Source of the DNA: Sapria himalayana
Lineage: Eukaryota > Streptophyta > Magnoliopsida > Malpighiales > Rafflesiaceae
Direction: 5' to 3'
Length of the DNA stretch: 64,000 bases
Assembly: GCA_029783825.1 (NCBI GenBank)
Contig: JAREIK010000379.1
Coordinates: 909,145-973,144 of the forward strand
Shown: positions 49,191-60,224 of the stretch, piece by piece
Position numbering within the stretch: the stretch's first letter is position 1
Layout of the letters: the number at the start of each line of letters is the position of its first letter
Position numbers and translations under genes: made by a program
The notes under the pieces: model-generated
The model's input: the letters and a program-made list of their open reading frames with translations, nothing else
Database searches by the model: none
What the model was told of the DNA's origin: nothing

Positions 49191-52188
49191 AGAAAGTCTT
49201 ATATGCAAGAGACAAAGGTGATTCTTTTGATTAATAATATTTACTTGATGTTCATACCCTCATATCTAAGTGACGTGTAAAGTACTCTCCTTCTTATCTC
49301 TTACAATGACCAATGAGCCTTTGGCCAATTTTCACTAGTCATCATCAAAATCACTCACATATCTTATATCATTAATCATGCCTATGGATATTAGGTTCAC
49401 TTGAATGACTAGTATATACTGGACAAGTTTCATCATTAGCTGATGCTTAGTTTCCATCTTTAGACAAATTTTATTATTACTCATTTTTATTATGTCATAA
49501 CCACTATGTTGCATGTAGTAAAGAAATGAATATGTGAGGTGATATAAAATAAAGCACCTAAGTTAAAAAGTCAATCATCCTTGTATGATACTAGATTAGA
49601 AAAATTATAATTACTAACTAGCATCAAGTTACATTTCAAAGTGATATTAACCTCTCTCTTAGGTTTATCTTTTCTCATATACTTTTGTGGTAGACTTTTT
49701 CAAGAATAATAGTTTATTGTCATATGTTCAATCATTGTATTGTGATAATACTCGACTACTTTTTTGTTTCTTTACTTGTCTTGTAAAAATATATTTTTCC
49801 CTCACTATGTCTATGCCTAGTGATGATCCTACCATGTCTCTTGGAAACAATGATATTAAAAATCTCTTTCTTACTCTCTTCTCTTTACTATTTCAGACAA
49901 TAAGTTTTATGAGATAACATACATTGATACAATACCTTCCTCAAATGACTTGCTCAAAAAAAAGCATCAAGTTATCCTAACAATAAAAAGTAAGCTTATT
50001 AGTAGGCACAAGTAGTTCATTTTCCAAAAGTATCTTCATAGATATAAGGTGGTTCACTAACCCTTAGAAAAGGTTGATGTGTGCTAACATTAGATTTCTT
50101 TTTTGAACTTTAAGTTATCACTACTTATCCATTGCAAAATAATGGAGACAACCCTAAAATGCATATCTTCTCATTCTTCTTGCTCAATTTATCATGTTTT
50201 GCATTTTCCCTACATTGGGTCATAGACTATTTGACAGAAAAATAGTCACATATTGTATTTTTCCTAAAATAATAGTTAGTTTTAGTTAAATTTAGTATCA
50301 CATAACAGTTATCCATCATAATAGAAATTAACATCAGCCACATGTAAATCACACAGATAAACATATCTCAAATTGTATCTAATATCACTATGTTGGTATT
50401 ATGATGATTTGATATCAATTTAATGATAATGAAGAAACTAGATATCATGTTGATATCACTGAACAACCTCTTCAATAGAAGTCCACTTTTTGGATGGAAT
50501 CGAGAACTAAGGATGTTATACTATTTGGTGGAAAGTCGGTCATTATGTGATGAATATTAAACCATCAGGGGTGGTGACAAAATGATTTTTATTTGGCACA
50601 ATGAAAACTTTTAAATTCAAAACCTAATTGATATTAATCTTTTTAAAAAGATGTCAAGTTTTAATAAAATAACTTTTTGTACCAAATAAAATTAATAATG
50701 AATTTTAAAAACAAATTGAGAATTTAGTTAATTCATTCTACAATTTCAATAATTCTAGAAAAATTAATATGCACTTAAAATGCCCCAATACCAATTTATA
50801 CAATGCCAGTACAAAAAAACATATATCAAATACTTATTCATACATGCTAAAATTCATTAAACAGAAAATGCTAAAAATTTATATTTTGATCTAAGATAAT
50901 TTTTGTAGAATATAAAATGTTAGAAATCATAAACAAAAAATAATAACATAAACATGATATTTTTGGGAAGAATGCATAGAATATCATTATGTGCTACTCT
51001 TTAGTTAATTATTCAATTCATCAACATCGAAAATAGTTGTTACTTAAATTTCTAGACAAAGAGGAGTGTTTTTCCATAAACTTAGGATAACACTCCTTCT
51101 ACCTTACACTAGCCCCTCCTCCAACCTACTAGACTCTTCCTCAAGTTGTAATAAAAATATGTCTAACACTTCTTTTGTTCTGCCTCATAGACCTTTTCTT
51201 TATGTTTGATTTTCACATTTCTATTTTATTCTCACTCTATTTAAATTTCTCTTTTGTAAAAAAATTAGAACCGAAAAAACTCCAAGAAAAATGTTTCTAT
51301 AAAAACAAGAACAAAAAAAAACATTTTCTCATCCATAAAAAAACCTCAACATGTTGTAGAAAATATATATTTTTAATTCAAAATGTAATAAATTTTGCCA
51401 CATTCTAAGTCAAAATGTAATATATGCCCATTACCTGCAAATAAAATAGATTTAAAATAGCATTACTTAAAAATAAAATATACATAATTTAAATAATATT
51501 TATATGTATATTTTTTCAAAATTAAAACAACCAAATATAAATACAAACTAACTAAGCCTTGGTCTACTCAACTAGAGTTTTACCCAACATTCTCACCAAC
51601 CAAAACAACACATTTAATTTCATTAGTGTACATCTACCAACAATTACCCTATTCCAAATATGATTAAATTGTGATCACATTAAATACATTTCTATGGACC
51701 TCAAGAACTTTGTTAATTGATTGAGGTAGAACTACTAATTTCACTTAGAACCAATGCACATTGTTTATAACATCAACCATCAATTATGGTGGAAGCTGAT
51801 ATAGAAGATTGTAATCAAATATTACAAAAAAAAAATAACATTCCATGGACCGACTAAACTAGATTTAAGTAGAATTATTAGTTAAGTTGAGATAAAAAAG
51901 ATTAATACTTTTAATAATAGTATATAACTAAAAATTATTCTATTATGTATATACTATCGATGATTAAAATTATTACCTTACATAATTTTAATTGTGAAAA
52001 TTACTATTTCATGGGGAGAATAGAATTCCTCAATAGTCACATTTATCTAAATACAAAAAAGACGAGATTTAATAAATAGTATATACATAATAGTTAAAGA
52101 TCAATATAAACTAACATTCTGAGTGAGATGTTGAATATCTAAATGGATTTCACGTAGTCTATGGCACCATTGATCAAATGCATCATTC
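49191..52188. other. Long AT-rich stretch without recognised features
   Basis: About 3 kb. I see short open frames (49687-49917, 51175-51408) but no family motifs, no conserved copy elsewhere in the window and no terminal repeats. It may be host intergenic sequence or unrecognisable old repeats. Confidence 0.6.
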
Positions 52189-52281
52189 ACTTCCTCAACA
52201 ATTTTTTAATAGTAAGTGGTAGAAATGGTATTGGCTAGATGTCGATTGTGGGATGGATGATATACTATGCAAAGTGTTTTG
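52189..52281 (+). repeat. ~95-bp direct repeat flanking copia-3, left copy
   Basis: Its core GATGTCGATTGTGGGATGGA and GATATACTATG, with AGTAAGTGGTAGAAATGGTA ahead of it, matches 58809-58905 immediately beyond the right LTR. It ends where the LTR begins. Its role is unclear; see the findings. Confidence 0.85.
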
Positions 52282-52438
52282 TCCTCCCTAGGATAATAAA
52301 ATTATTTTGTTGGGATTCATGCATATTGTTCTTTTCTCGTCTTTATTATTTTGTTGAGGTGTATCTTTGTACTTTTAGGTATTTATAACCCATCTTTATC
52401 TATCACTATATATACAAAAAATATTAGTTCTTCTAATA
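52282..52438 (+). repeat. 5' LTR of copia-3
   Basis: The short LTR (157 bp) aligns with 58655-58808: GGATAATAAAATTATTTTGT, TATCTTTGTACTTTTAGGTA, then TTTATAACCCATCTTTAT, ending TTCTAATA. Followed after two bases by a decayed primer binding site (AATATCAGATAG, 52440-52451). Confidence 0.88.
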
Positions 52439-52569
52439 CAATATCAGATAGTCATCCTTTTGTTGCACCTATCTGCTAATTCATGTCATGTGGTCAACAA
52501 AATTGTTTCACCTCTTTGTATCCATTTTTGTAGAAACTTTGTATGATTTTACACAAAATTCATAGTGCA

Positions 52570-53540
52570 CTTTGGTTGACACAATCAATCCTTTTTTTTC
52601 TTCACGATGGAGATGATAATTGGTTAGTAATAGTTTCTCATCTTTTGGTTTGAAGTAACTACACTACTTGGAAAAGATTGATGCACATGGCTCTCAATCC
52701 CAAGACACAAAAATGGTTTCTTGGTTGGTGCATTACCAAGATCTCTTGTAGATGAGTAAACTTTCAGTTTTTATCAATATGCAATAGTATGGTCACTAAT
52801 TGGTTGCTTAATTCTATTGACAAAAGATAGCATATATTTTATTATATGTTGATAGTGCTAGTGATGTGTTGATGGATTTGTATGATTGATTTTACCATAG
52901 AAATGAACCATGCATTTTTCAAATCAAGAAACTTCTTCTCATGATGTCCCAAGGATGCATCAATGTTTACTTTTACATTCCTTTCAAATTTTTAAGGGAT
53001 GAAATTTAAATATTTTTAGGCGATACCAATTTGTTGTCATGGGTGGATGAGTAATTGGATAGTTTACCAACAAGAAGAGTATATGAACAAATTTTTAATG
53101 AACTATAATGATTCACCCGCAACAGCATGAGCACATATCCTTTTACTTGATCCTTTTCCTTAAATCACCAAGGTGTTCTAATTGGTTATTCAAGAAGAAT
53201 GACAATACACAATTGGATTTGAAATCATTCTTTCATCACCGAGTTCCATGGTGCTTCAATCTTTCACATCCCCTTCTCCAATTAATCTTCGAGAAAATAT
53301 AGTTATTGTGGTACACCCAATGTCATAAGCTATGAAGCATAATTGCATGCAAAGTGCATAATTTGGGCCACTCAATTGATATATGCTACAAATTGTTTGG
53401 GTACCCACCTGGGGTCAAGGCCAAATCCAAAAAAAATCTATTCCACAAGCTCATAGAGATCATTGCCTGTATAGTCCTTCACCTTGAATCAATGCCATTA
53501 GTTTATTTCTTTTCTATTTTCATAGCTCCATCTCAACGCT
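52570..53540 (+). pseudogene. copia-3 gag
   Basis: Copia Gag features appear in order: YTTWKRLMHMALNPKTQKWF near 52660; CNSMVTNWLLNSIDKR near 52780; SNWIVYQQEEYMNKFLMNYN with NDSPAT near 53060; HILLLDPFP and KVFSNWLFKKND near 53130. A zinc-knuckle relic follows near 53360 (HNLGHSIDICYKLFGYPPGV), resembling the Cys...GH....CYKLHGYP motif of the same lineage. The first Cys pair is lost. Frames are broken in several places. It lies behind the 5' LTR and PBS as expected. Confidence 0.9.
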
Positions 53541-54079
53541 GACATATATTTTGAAGTCCCATAGCTTTATGTCTCGCATTTTATAGGTATAGATTCATAT
53601 TCTTCTCCTCATCTCACCTTCAATTTTTGTTGAGATGATGGGTAATTGATATAGGTCCTATGCATCATTTGTGTTTACATTATTCTCTTTTATCTTCTCC
53701 CAATCCATCTTCTAGATCTAATCTCACCATGCCTAATGGTCATCAAGTCAATATCATGGATGTTGAATATATTACTTTACCAAATTAACTAGTATTACCG
53801 AATGTGTTTTATATTATCTTATTTAAATTTAATCTTTGGAGTATTATTGTTCTTTCATGATTTTATAAATTTTTCTATTATATTTTATCCAATTCTTACT
53901 ACTTTTATGATCTCTCTCATAGTATGTTGATTGGGATGGATAAATGAGATGAAATATTATATTATTTTGGATTTAATAAATGATAGGTGCATTCTTTTTC
54001 TTCTTGTAGAGATAATTTTTCAAAAGTATCCAGGCTGAATATTTGGTATTTTCAGCTCTGACATCAATTCGATATTCAA

Positions 54080-54990
54080 ATTACCAAATAATATTATATA
54101 TTTTGGTTGTTTATAATGAAGTATGGTCAAAAATATAAATATTATGGGTTGATTCTATGAATTTGAAATTTTGATGTGTTTTTATGAATAGTCATGATAA
54201 TAATAGATTTTTAGTGTTGTTTTATAGACGGGGTAGAATATTGAGGCTTCCATAGTGACCAAGTACCCTACTAGTGCTCAAGATTGCAACTAAATCCAAG
54301 TGCCACTATTATATCTTTAATATAATTTGGTAGTCTCAAGTTAAAGATATGATTTTTTTACAAAAGCATGACTTTTGAGCAACAAAAAGTTATAGGATAT
54401 ATTACTAAATTCAAAAGCTATGGGAATTATTCAATGTTATAACTTTTGAGAAACTAAATATTATAGAGGGTATTACTCGAGTATGACTATTCCACAAGCA
54501 TACAACTCATATTCTCAAAGGAAGACATACCTCTGACTATTATATATAGGCTAATTGCTAGTATCAATCTAATAATGAAGTCCCATGACCACTCATAGTA
54601 CTATAAATTTGTAAGACATATGAAATAAAAATCTAGTATCATGGTGTTTACTCAACACCATGACAAATGACATCAAGACAGAGTGAGACCTTCTTTTGAT
54701 TGTGGTTATTTTTTAGTATCACAATCATATAATAATTGAGAAAGGCAAATAATAATGCCGCAACTATTTCATAGTGCCATGACCATATAATAATATGAGA
54801 GGTCATTCATCATGCCATGTACTTTCCTAGCATTGTGACCTCTTTTAAAGAATAGAAATACAAAAACATGCAGTCGTTGTTACATCATGACCTTCTTAGT
54901 ATTATGGTCATTGTCTAGCATCATCAATTCAAGATAGATTTCTAGAGTCAATATGTCAAATTTAAGGGATAAATGCCAATGTGAAGACTA
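54080..54990 (-). repeat. R1 repeat, copy c, inside copia-3
   Basis: The reverse complement of this block aligns with R1 copies a and b. Examples are CTAGTAGGGTACTTGGTCAC against CTAGTGGAGTACTTGGTTAT, CCTATAACTTTTTGTTGCTC against TTATAACTTTTTGTAGCTTA, and the GTCATGGTACTATGAGTGGT-type repeats. It lies between copia-3 gag and integrase, so it probably inserted into copia-3. The exact ends are not resolved. 53541-54079 and 54991-56170 hold no recognisable coding sequence. Confidence 0.7.
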
Positions 54991-56683
54991 TCTAAAAGCC
55001 ACAACTTTTTACTTGTAGTAATAAAGAATTACATGGGTATAAATTTGGAAGATAGAGAAATTTGAATGAATCTTTAATTTCTTTTTTTTCTCACTCACAA
55101 CAAGAAAAACCAAATCAACTACCAAAATCTTTGAGAGAATTTCACACTATCTAGGAGTTGTACAATGAAGCAAGGGATGCAAGACTTAATGCAATCCTTA
55201 TAGTTAGGTGGTATGACTCTCCAACCCATGTTGTAAAATATATTCAAAAATTTTAACCAAAATAGTGTGTTATTTAGGATTTTGATTATTATTGGGTTTG
55301 TGAAAGATTATCATAGTAGATGATGATAGGTAAACCATGAGGCTCACTCATGCATATGATTAGAAAAAAGTGACAATCTTTCCAACTATGATGCAAGAGA
55401 TACACTTTTATATTAAAACCCAAAAGTTGGTTAAGTTAATCATTGTGAATATTATGCCTATAAGTATGTGACAATACTTTTATATGTTAATTCATTGTAC
55501 TTATCTTTAAATTACTAGTCTTGATTATAATTAACAATATAAAGAATATTCTCCTAAAAAGTTTATTTTTAATGTGGGAATCATATCATCATTAAGGAGG
55601 ATAGTGACATGCATTCCTCAGGACATGACAAGTATATTGTGACTTACAAGGTGGTGATATCAAATGTGCATTTTTTTTTCATATGGTACACACTAGTGAA
55701 ACATAAAACATATATATCTTAATTATGTCAGTATAATGCTTATTAAGCCTTAAGTGTAAATACTTTCAAACAATGCCACTCCTTATTTTTTATGATATGT
55801 GAGGGCGGAGAAAAAGAGCTTGCATATGAAGCAAATATCAAGAAAAATTAATGAAGTTTCCTAACATGTATTGGATTATTGATGACTCACACATAGAAAA
55901 TGTGGTCACGGTGATGATGTACTGAGGGGACACCTACAATAGGATAACCATTGAGATAACTCATTTCGATCCATGTAATTAAGTACCTATATTGATATAA
56001 TTCCTAAGAGATTGATATATGTATGAAAGTTTTCTTTACTACTTGTACGACCCATGTACTTATATATCTCTATTGATGGGATATCCTCATTAATGAGATT
56101 TTGGGACATTGCCTAACTAATAAAATTAGATGGAATAATAGAGTCGCAACAATAAACTTCTAGTGTAAGGTTGAAATCAATTAATAAAAAATTATAAGTA
56201 CCACTCTCTGATTCACTTGATCAAGAACATTACCATTATTCAATTTGCCCTCTTGCCAAACAAAAAAGATTACTATCTCTATCTCACAACCATTTATTAC
56301 CTAAATCCTTTGATTCAATTCACATGAATATTATGGATACTTTCATACCTCAACATTATATGGGCACCATTTTTTTCTTATAATTATAAATGACTACACA
56401 AGGTACACATGAGTTTTCTACTGTGGGCTAAATATGAAGTCAAAATAAAGTTTCCACTTTTTTTTTCTATGATTTTAAATCAATTCTATATTGTCATCAA
56501 ATTTGTTCATTTTTACAATGCTTTTGAATTGGTGTTTACTGATTGTTTTGAGCTCAAAGGCATTGTTCATTATTTTTATTATGTAAATACTCCATAACTA
56601 AAATTTTGCTGTTCAAGAAAATCACATGCATATATCAAATTTTGCTCATTCTTTATTTTTTAAATCTCATGATCTTATGTGCT

Positions 56684-56686
<3 letters not shown>

Positions 56687-56724
<38 letters not shown>
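56687..56724 (+). repeat. Run of 38 G
   Basis: An uninterrupted G run lies inside the copia-3 integrase, in otherwise AT-rich DNA. It replaces coding sequence of roughly 40-45 codons between F-W-G and the SHxKxFGCLC box, judging by related integrases. It could be an assembly or sequencing artefact or a genuine expansion. Confidence 0.95.
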
Positions 56725-56725
<1 letters not shown>

Positions 56726-56772
56726 TGTACAATATTTGAGGTCTTATTCTTGTTCTCATGTTAAAATTTTTT

Positions 56773-56929
56773 GGATGCTTGTGTTAATGGCTCTAACTTA
56801 ATAAGAAACCTTTCCAAGTTCTTCCCTCATGCTAGATCATGTCTGGGGGTTGGATGCTTGTGTTATGGCTCTAACTTAATAAGAAACCTTTCCAAGTTCT
56901 TCCCTCATGCTAGATCATGTCCTATTCTT
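56773..56929 (+). repeat. Tandem duplication of 79 bp in copia-3 integrase
   Basis: 56773-56851 and 56852-56929 are nearly identical (GGATGCTTGTGTTA...CTAGATCATGTC), differing by one A and a few bases at the junction. The duplicated piece encodes the SNLIRNLSKFFPHARSC segment twice. Its near-identity contrasts with the heavy decay of the element. Confidence 0.95.
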
Positions 56930-57419
56930 GTTATCCTTTTGGATATAAAAATATAAACTCCTAATCTTGCAACCAGCACTACTTTTATTTTGTTTCAAAG
57001 TGATTTTTAACATGTCTATTTTTCCTTTAGCTACACATGTTTCTACATCAAACTCTAATTTATTTCACAGTTGAGTGCTTCCCATATTCATTTTTTTTTA
57101 CCATCCACCAACACCACTTCTCCATTCTCCAACTACTACCCTACCCTCTTTTACCAATCTTCCTCCTCCCACACACCCTATTCCATATATTATATCTTTA
57201 GTTACCATCATTTTTCTAATTCACATCGAACATTTAGTCTCATCATTTCTTCCACCTTCAAACCAAAAATATTTTATTATGAAAATTAGCTTCCATAATG
57301 GCGAGGTGCCATGAAATATTTTATTGACAATAATTAGGCGTATACAACCAAGTTTTAATTGATGGAACTACGAAAATTATTGCTAATAATAATCAAAACA
57401 GTTGTTCTCTTTAGTAGCT

Positions 57420-58620
57420 ATTTATGGTTGATTCCTTACTCAACTTAATGTTAATAATGCATTTTTTCATGATGAGCTTCATGAGAGTTTATATGGCTCT
57501 CTCACTTGGTCATTCTTTTCTAAAGAGGGAGTATTTAGATAAAAGAGGTCTTTGTAGGCTAACCAAGTCATTATATGGGTTGTGGAAAGCTTCACAACAC
57601 ATTTGTTGCCAAATTTTAGGAGTCATTGCTACAGCTTTTGCCAAATAAACTAGTGGTCAGTCTCTCTTTATTAAGCATTAGCACAATAGTTTTTAGCTCT
57701 CTTAATATATGTTGATGATATTATTATTGCAAGAAATAATCAAATTGTTATGGTTGATTTGAATATTCTTGATAGTCATTTTAAGTTGAAAGACTAGGAG
57801 TGTTTGAAATATTTTTTAGGGATGAAAGTTGCTAATTCTCACTTGGCTATTTAAGTTTGTCAATGGCACTATGCACTAGCACTTTTATCTGAAATATGAA
57901 ATCAAGACTATAAACAAATTTTTACTCCTTAGATACCAAATCTCAAGCACTTTTAGTCCAAAAAAAATTTTCTTGAAGATGTAATAGTTTATCATAGACT
58001 CATTTGAAAGCCGCTTTATCTCAATATCATCAAAGCATATTTATATTATTTTGTTTCTTAATTAAGTCAATTAATGACTACACAATAGGTTCCTCATATG
58101 CTTGTTGCATATAACTTGAGATGTGATATTACAATTTTCTTTGATGTTAATTCTCATATACAACTTAAGGCCTTTATACATTCAAATTGAAGTGCATGTC
58201 CAAATTCTAGGAAATTTAATCGTGGTTTTTGTGTGTTTTTTGGGACTTATTTATTCTTTTGAAAGTCCAAGAATCAACAAATTGTGTTTTATTCATCAGT
58301 AAAAGCTAAGTATAGATCCATGGCTAACACCACTTATGGGCTTCTTTGGTTGTTTTCCATGGTGTAAGAACTCATAGTCACACATAATGGACAAACCCTA
58401 TTATTTTTTAGATAATCAAGCAGCTTTCCATTTTGCTGCATATCCCATGTTTTCTAAACATATAAACCTAATAGAGAATAGAGATTGACTTCCATGTAGT
58501 GTGAGAAAGAATACAAGTAAGAGTTTTTAAGACACAACATGTTTCTACTCAAAACTAGCTTGCAAACATTTTGAAAAAGGTTCTCCACCAAAATCAATTT
58601 ATTTTATGATGTCCAAGATG
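57420..58620 (+). pseudogene. copia-3 RT and RNase H
   Basis: RT: MRVYMALSLGHSFLKREY, then CRLTKSLYGLWKASQHICCQ at 57565, the usual CRL-x-KSLYGLKQA box. The catalytic motif YVDDIIIARNN near 57711 is intact. FKLKD, a stop, and CLKYFLGMKVANS follow near 57785. RNase H: CPNSRKFNRGFCVFFGTYLF near 58200, with KSKNQQIVFYSSVKAKYRSM near 58265. The match ends near 58620, after which a purine tract (TTAAGGGG, 58647-58654) leads into the 3' LTR. Stops and frameshifts interrupt all parts. The region 56990-57400 between integrase and RT is low-complexity linker. Confidence 0.93.
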
Positions 58621-58654
58621 AGAGTCTGTAATATGTTCTCTCCATCTTAAGGGG

Positions 58655-58808
58655 TAGTATAAGGATAATAAAATTACTTTGTTGGGTCTCACATGTTTGT
58701 CTCTTTCCTTACTTTATTGTTTTGCTGAATTGTATCTGTGTACTTTTGGGTATTTATAACACATCTTTATAAATCTCATTTATACTAAAAATATATGTTT
58801 TTCTAATA
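58655..58808 (+). repeat. 3' LTR of copia-3
   Basis: 154 bp, aligned with the 5' LTR from AAGGATAATAAAATTACTTT to TTCTAATA. Preceded by TTAAGGGG. Immediately followed by the right copy of the ~95-bp direct repeat. Confidence 0.88.
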
Positions 58809-58905
58809 TCCTTCCTAATCTATTTTTGTATAGTAAGTTGTTAAAATAGGTATTGGTGAGATGTCGATTGTGGGATGAATGATATACTATGAAGTATGTT
58901 TTCTT
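58809..58905 (+). repeat. ~95-bp direct repeat flanking copia-3, right copy
   Basis: It matches 52189-52281 over its full length, best in GAGATGTCGATTGTGGGATG and AATGATATACTATG. It starts directly at the LTR end. Sequences outside the two copies (before 52189, after 58905) do not match. Confidence 0.85.
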
Positions 58906-60199
58906 TCATTCATGAAGGGAGTTGATGAGATCATGAGCACAATAATGACAAAGAGAAGTCCTTGCACCACTAAACTCTCACCACTATTTCAAGTTTCAAG
59001 AGAAACAAAATTATAGTGCCAAAATTGCAATTAACAAATGACAATCAATCTTTTTAAAAAAATTGAACAATTTTATGTATTAGAATATGAACAAATATGT
59101 TAATTTAGATTAATTTAATTATTTAAATATGCTTGTTATTTTTAAGAACAAAGATATTTACAACATAATTGGATATCCTAAAAAATCATGATGTCACTTT
59201 CTTAATGTATCATATGCTCCTTTTTTGAACAATCTCTGTCAATTAATGTATCAATTAAAGATAAATAATAACTGTCATGTTTTAAATCAATATTCAACTG
59301 AATAGTGATAATAAATCCAATGAGATTTTAATTTAATTCGAAAATTTTATAGAGAATAGATGTCATATTTTTGAATGTATTAGATGAGATTTTATAATAT
59401 TCGATGATGGTTTGTCGATTAGACAATTGACAATGATTGATATTTTTTATATGTACTTGATGATGCTGCTATTTGATGTTAATGGATGATCATCAAATAT
59501 ATTTGGTAATTTTTTTGATAATACATGATGATGGTTGATGTTTAATGATATTATTGATATTTACCCATAAAATATATAATTACTTAATGTTTAGTATTTT
59601 TTTTTTAAAAATGATCAAATTTTTTGATGATAACTACTAAATAAGAAACAATTTTTTTTTGATATTTTTCAATAATAATTTGACGTTGCATCATGATTTT
59701 TGATAACTTAATTTTTCCCCCCAACCCCTCCTTAATGCTTACTCATATTATCATTTAGCTCATATATCAGACTTGGTGCCCTAGGATTAGAGCAGGTAAA
59801 ATGACTTCATACCAACTGCATGATAGGTTATCTAAGAAGCACCCTAAGAAAGTATATCTTTCATTCTTGATAATCAAACTTGTGTCAGAGGGTTAAAGCA
59901 TCCATCCCCATTTGCCTATCAAACTACCATCTAGTTGGTTGATGACAAGTTAATCTAAATAAAGTAACATAAGTATATTTGATGCATTTTAAATGTATGT
60001 CACTGACATTTAATAATTTTTGAAGGGAGACAAATTGATTTAATAAATTTATGTTTGATAATACTTATTGATACAGTTTTGCTCGATAAAAATTTAATTT
60101 ATTAAATAACACTCGATGATATTTCAAACTTTTGGTGATGTTCATTGATTATACTTGAATTCATTTATATTTAGTTATTTGTAATGCATGATAACAAAA
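58906..60199. other. AT-rich stretch with loose TGATGAT-type repeats
   Basis: From about 59390 to 60180, short degenerate repeats such as TTGATGATATTT, GATGATGGTTGATGTTTAAT and TTTGATAATA are common. I see no coding similarity and no defined period. It separates copia-3 from CACTA copy E. Confidence 0.6.
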
Positions 60200-60224
60200 A
60201 AAATTGTTTCAAGAGCTAAATAAG

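Larger units (their letters stand above)
56180..56935 (+). pseudogene. copia-3 integrase
   Basis: The integrase core is in pieces: KQKRLPF-type sequence near 56255, FDSIHMNIMDTFIPQHYMGT near 56310 (first catalytic Asp replaced), YTRYTWVFYCGLNMKSK-like near 56395, then FELKGIVHYFYYVNTP near 56550. AHSLFFKSHDLMCYWG follows at 56645, the usual A-R-x-L-x-F-x-S-x-L-P-x-x-F-W-G position, where a 38-G run begins. After it come SHVKIFGCLC near 56750 and SNLIRNLSKFFPHARSC, which is duplicated in tandem. This is the end of the integrase domain and start of the linker. Not functional. Confidence 0.9.

Noticed and set aside
57071..57314. Two overlapping Ser/Thr/Pro/Tyr-rich frames
   Set aside because: They fall in the linker between integrase and RT of copia-3, which is normally low-complexity and Ser/Pro-rich; they are part of that pseudogene and not separate genes.
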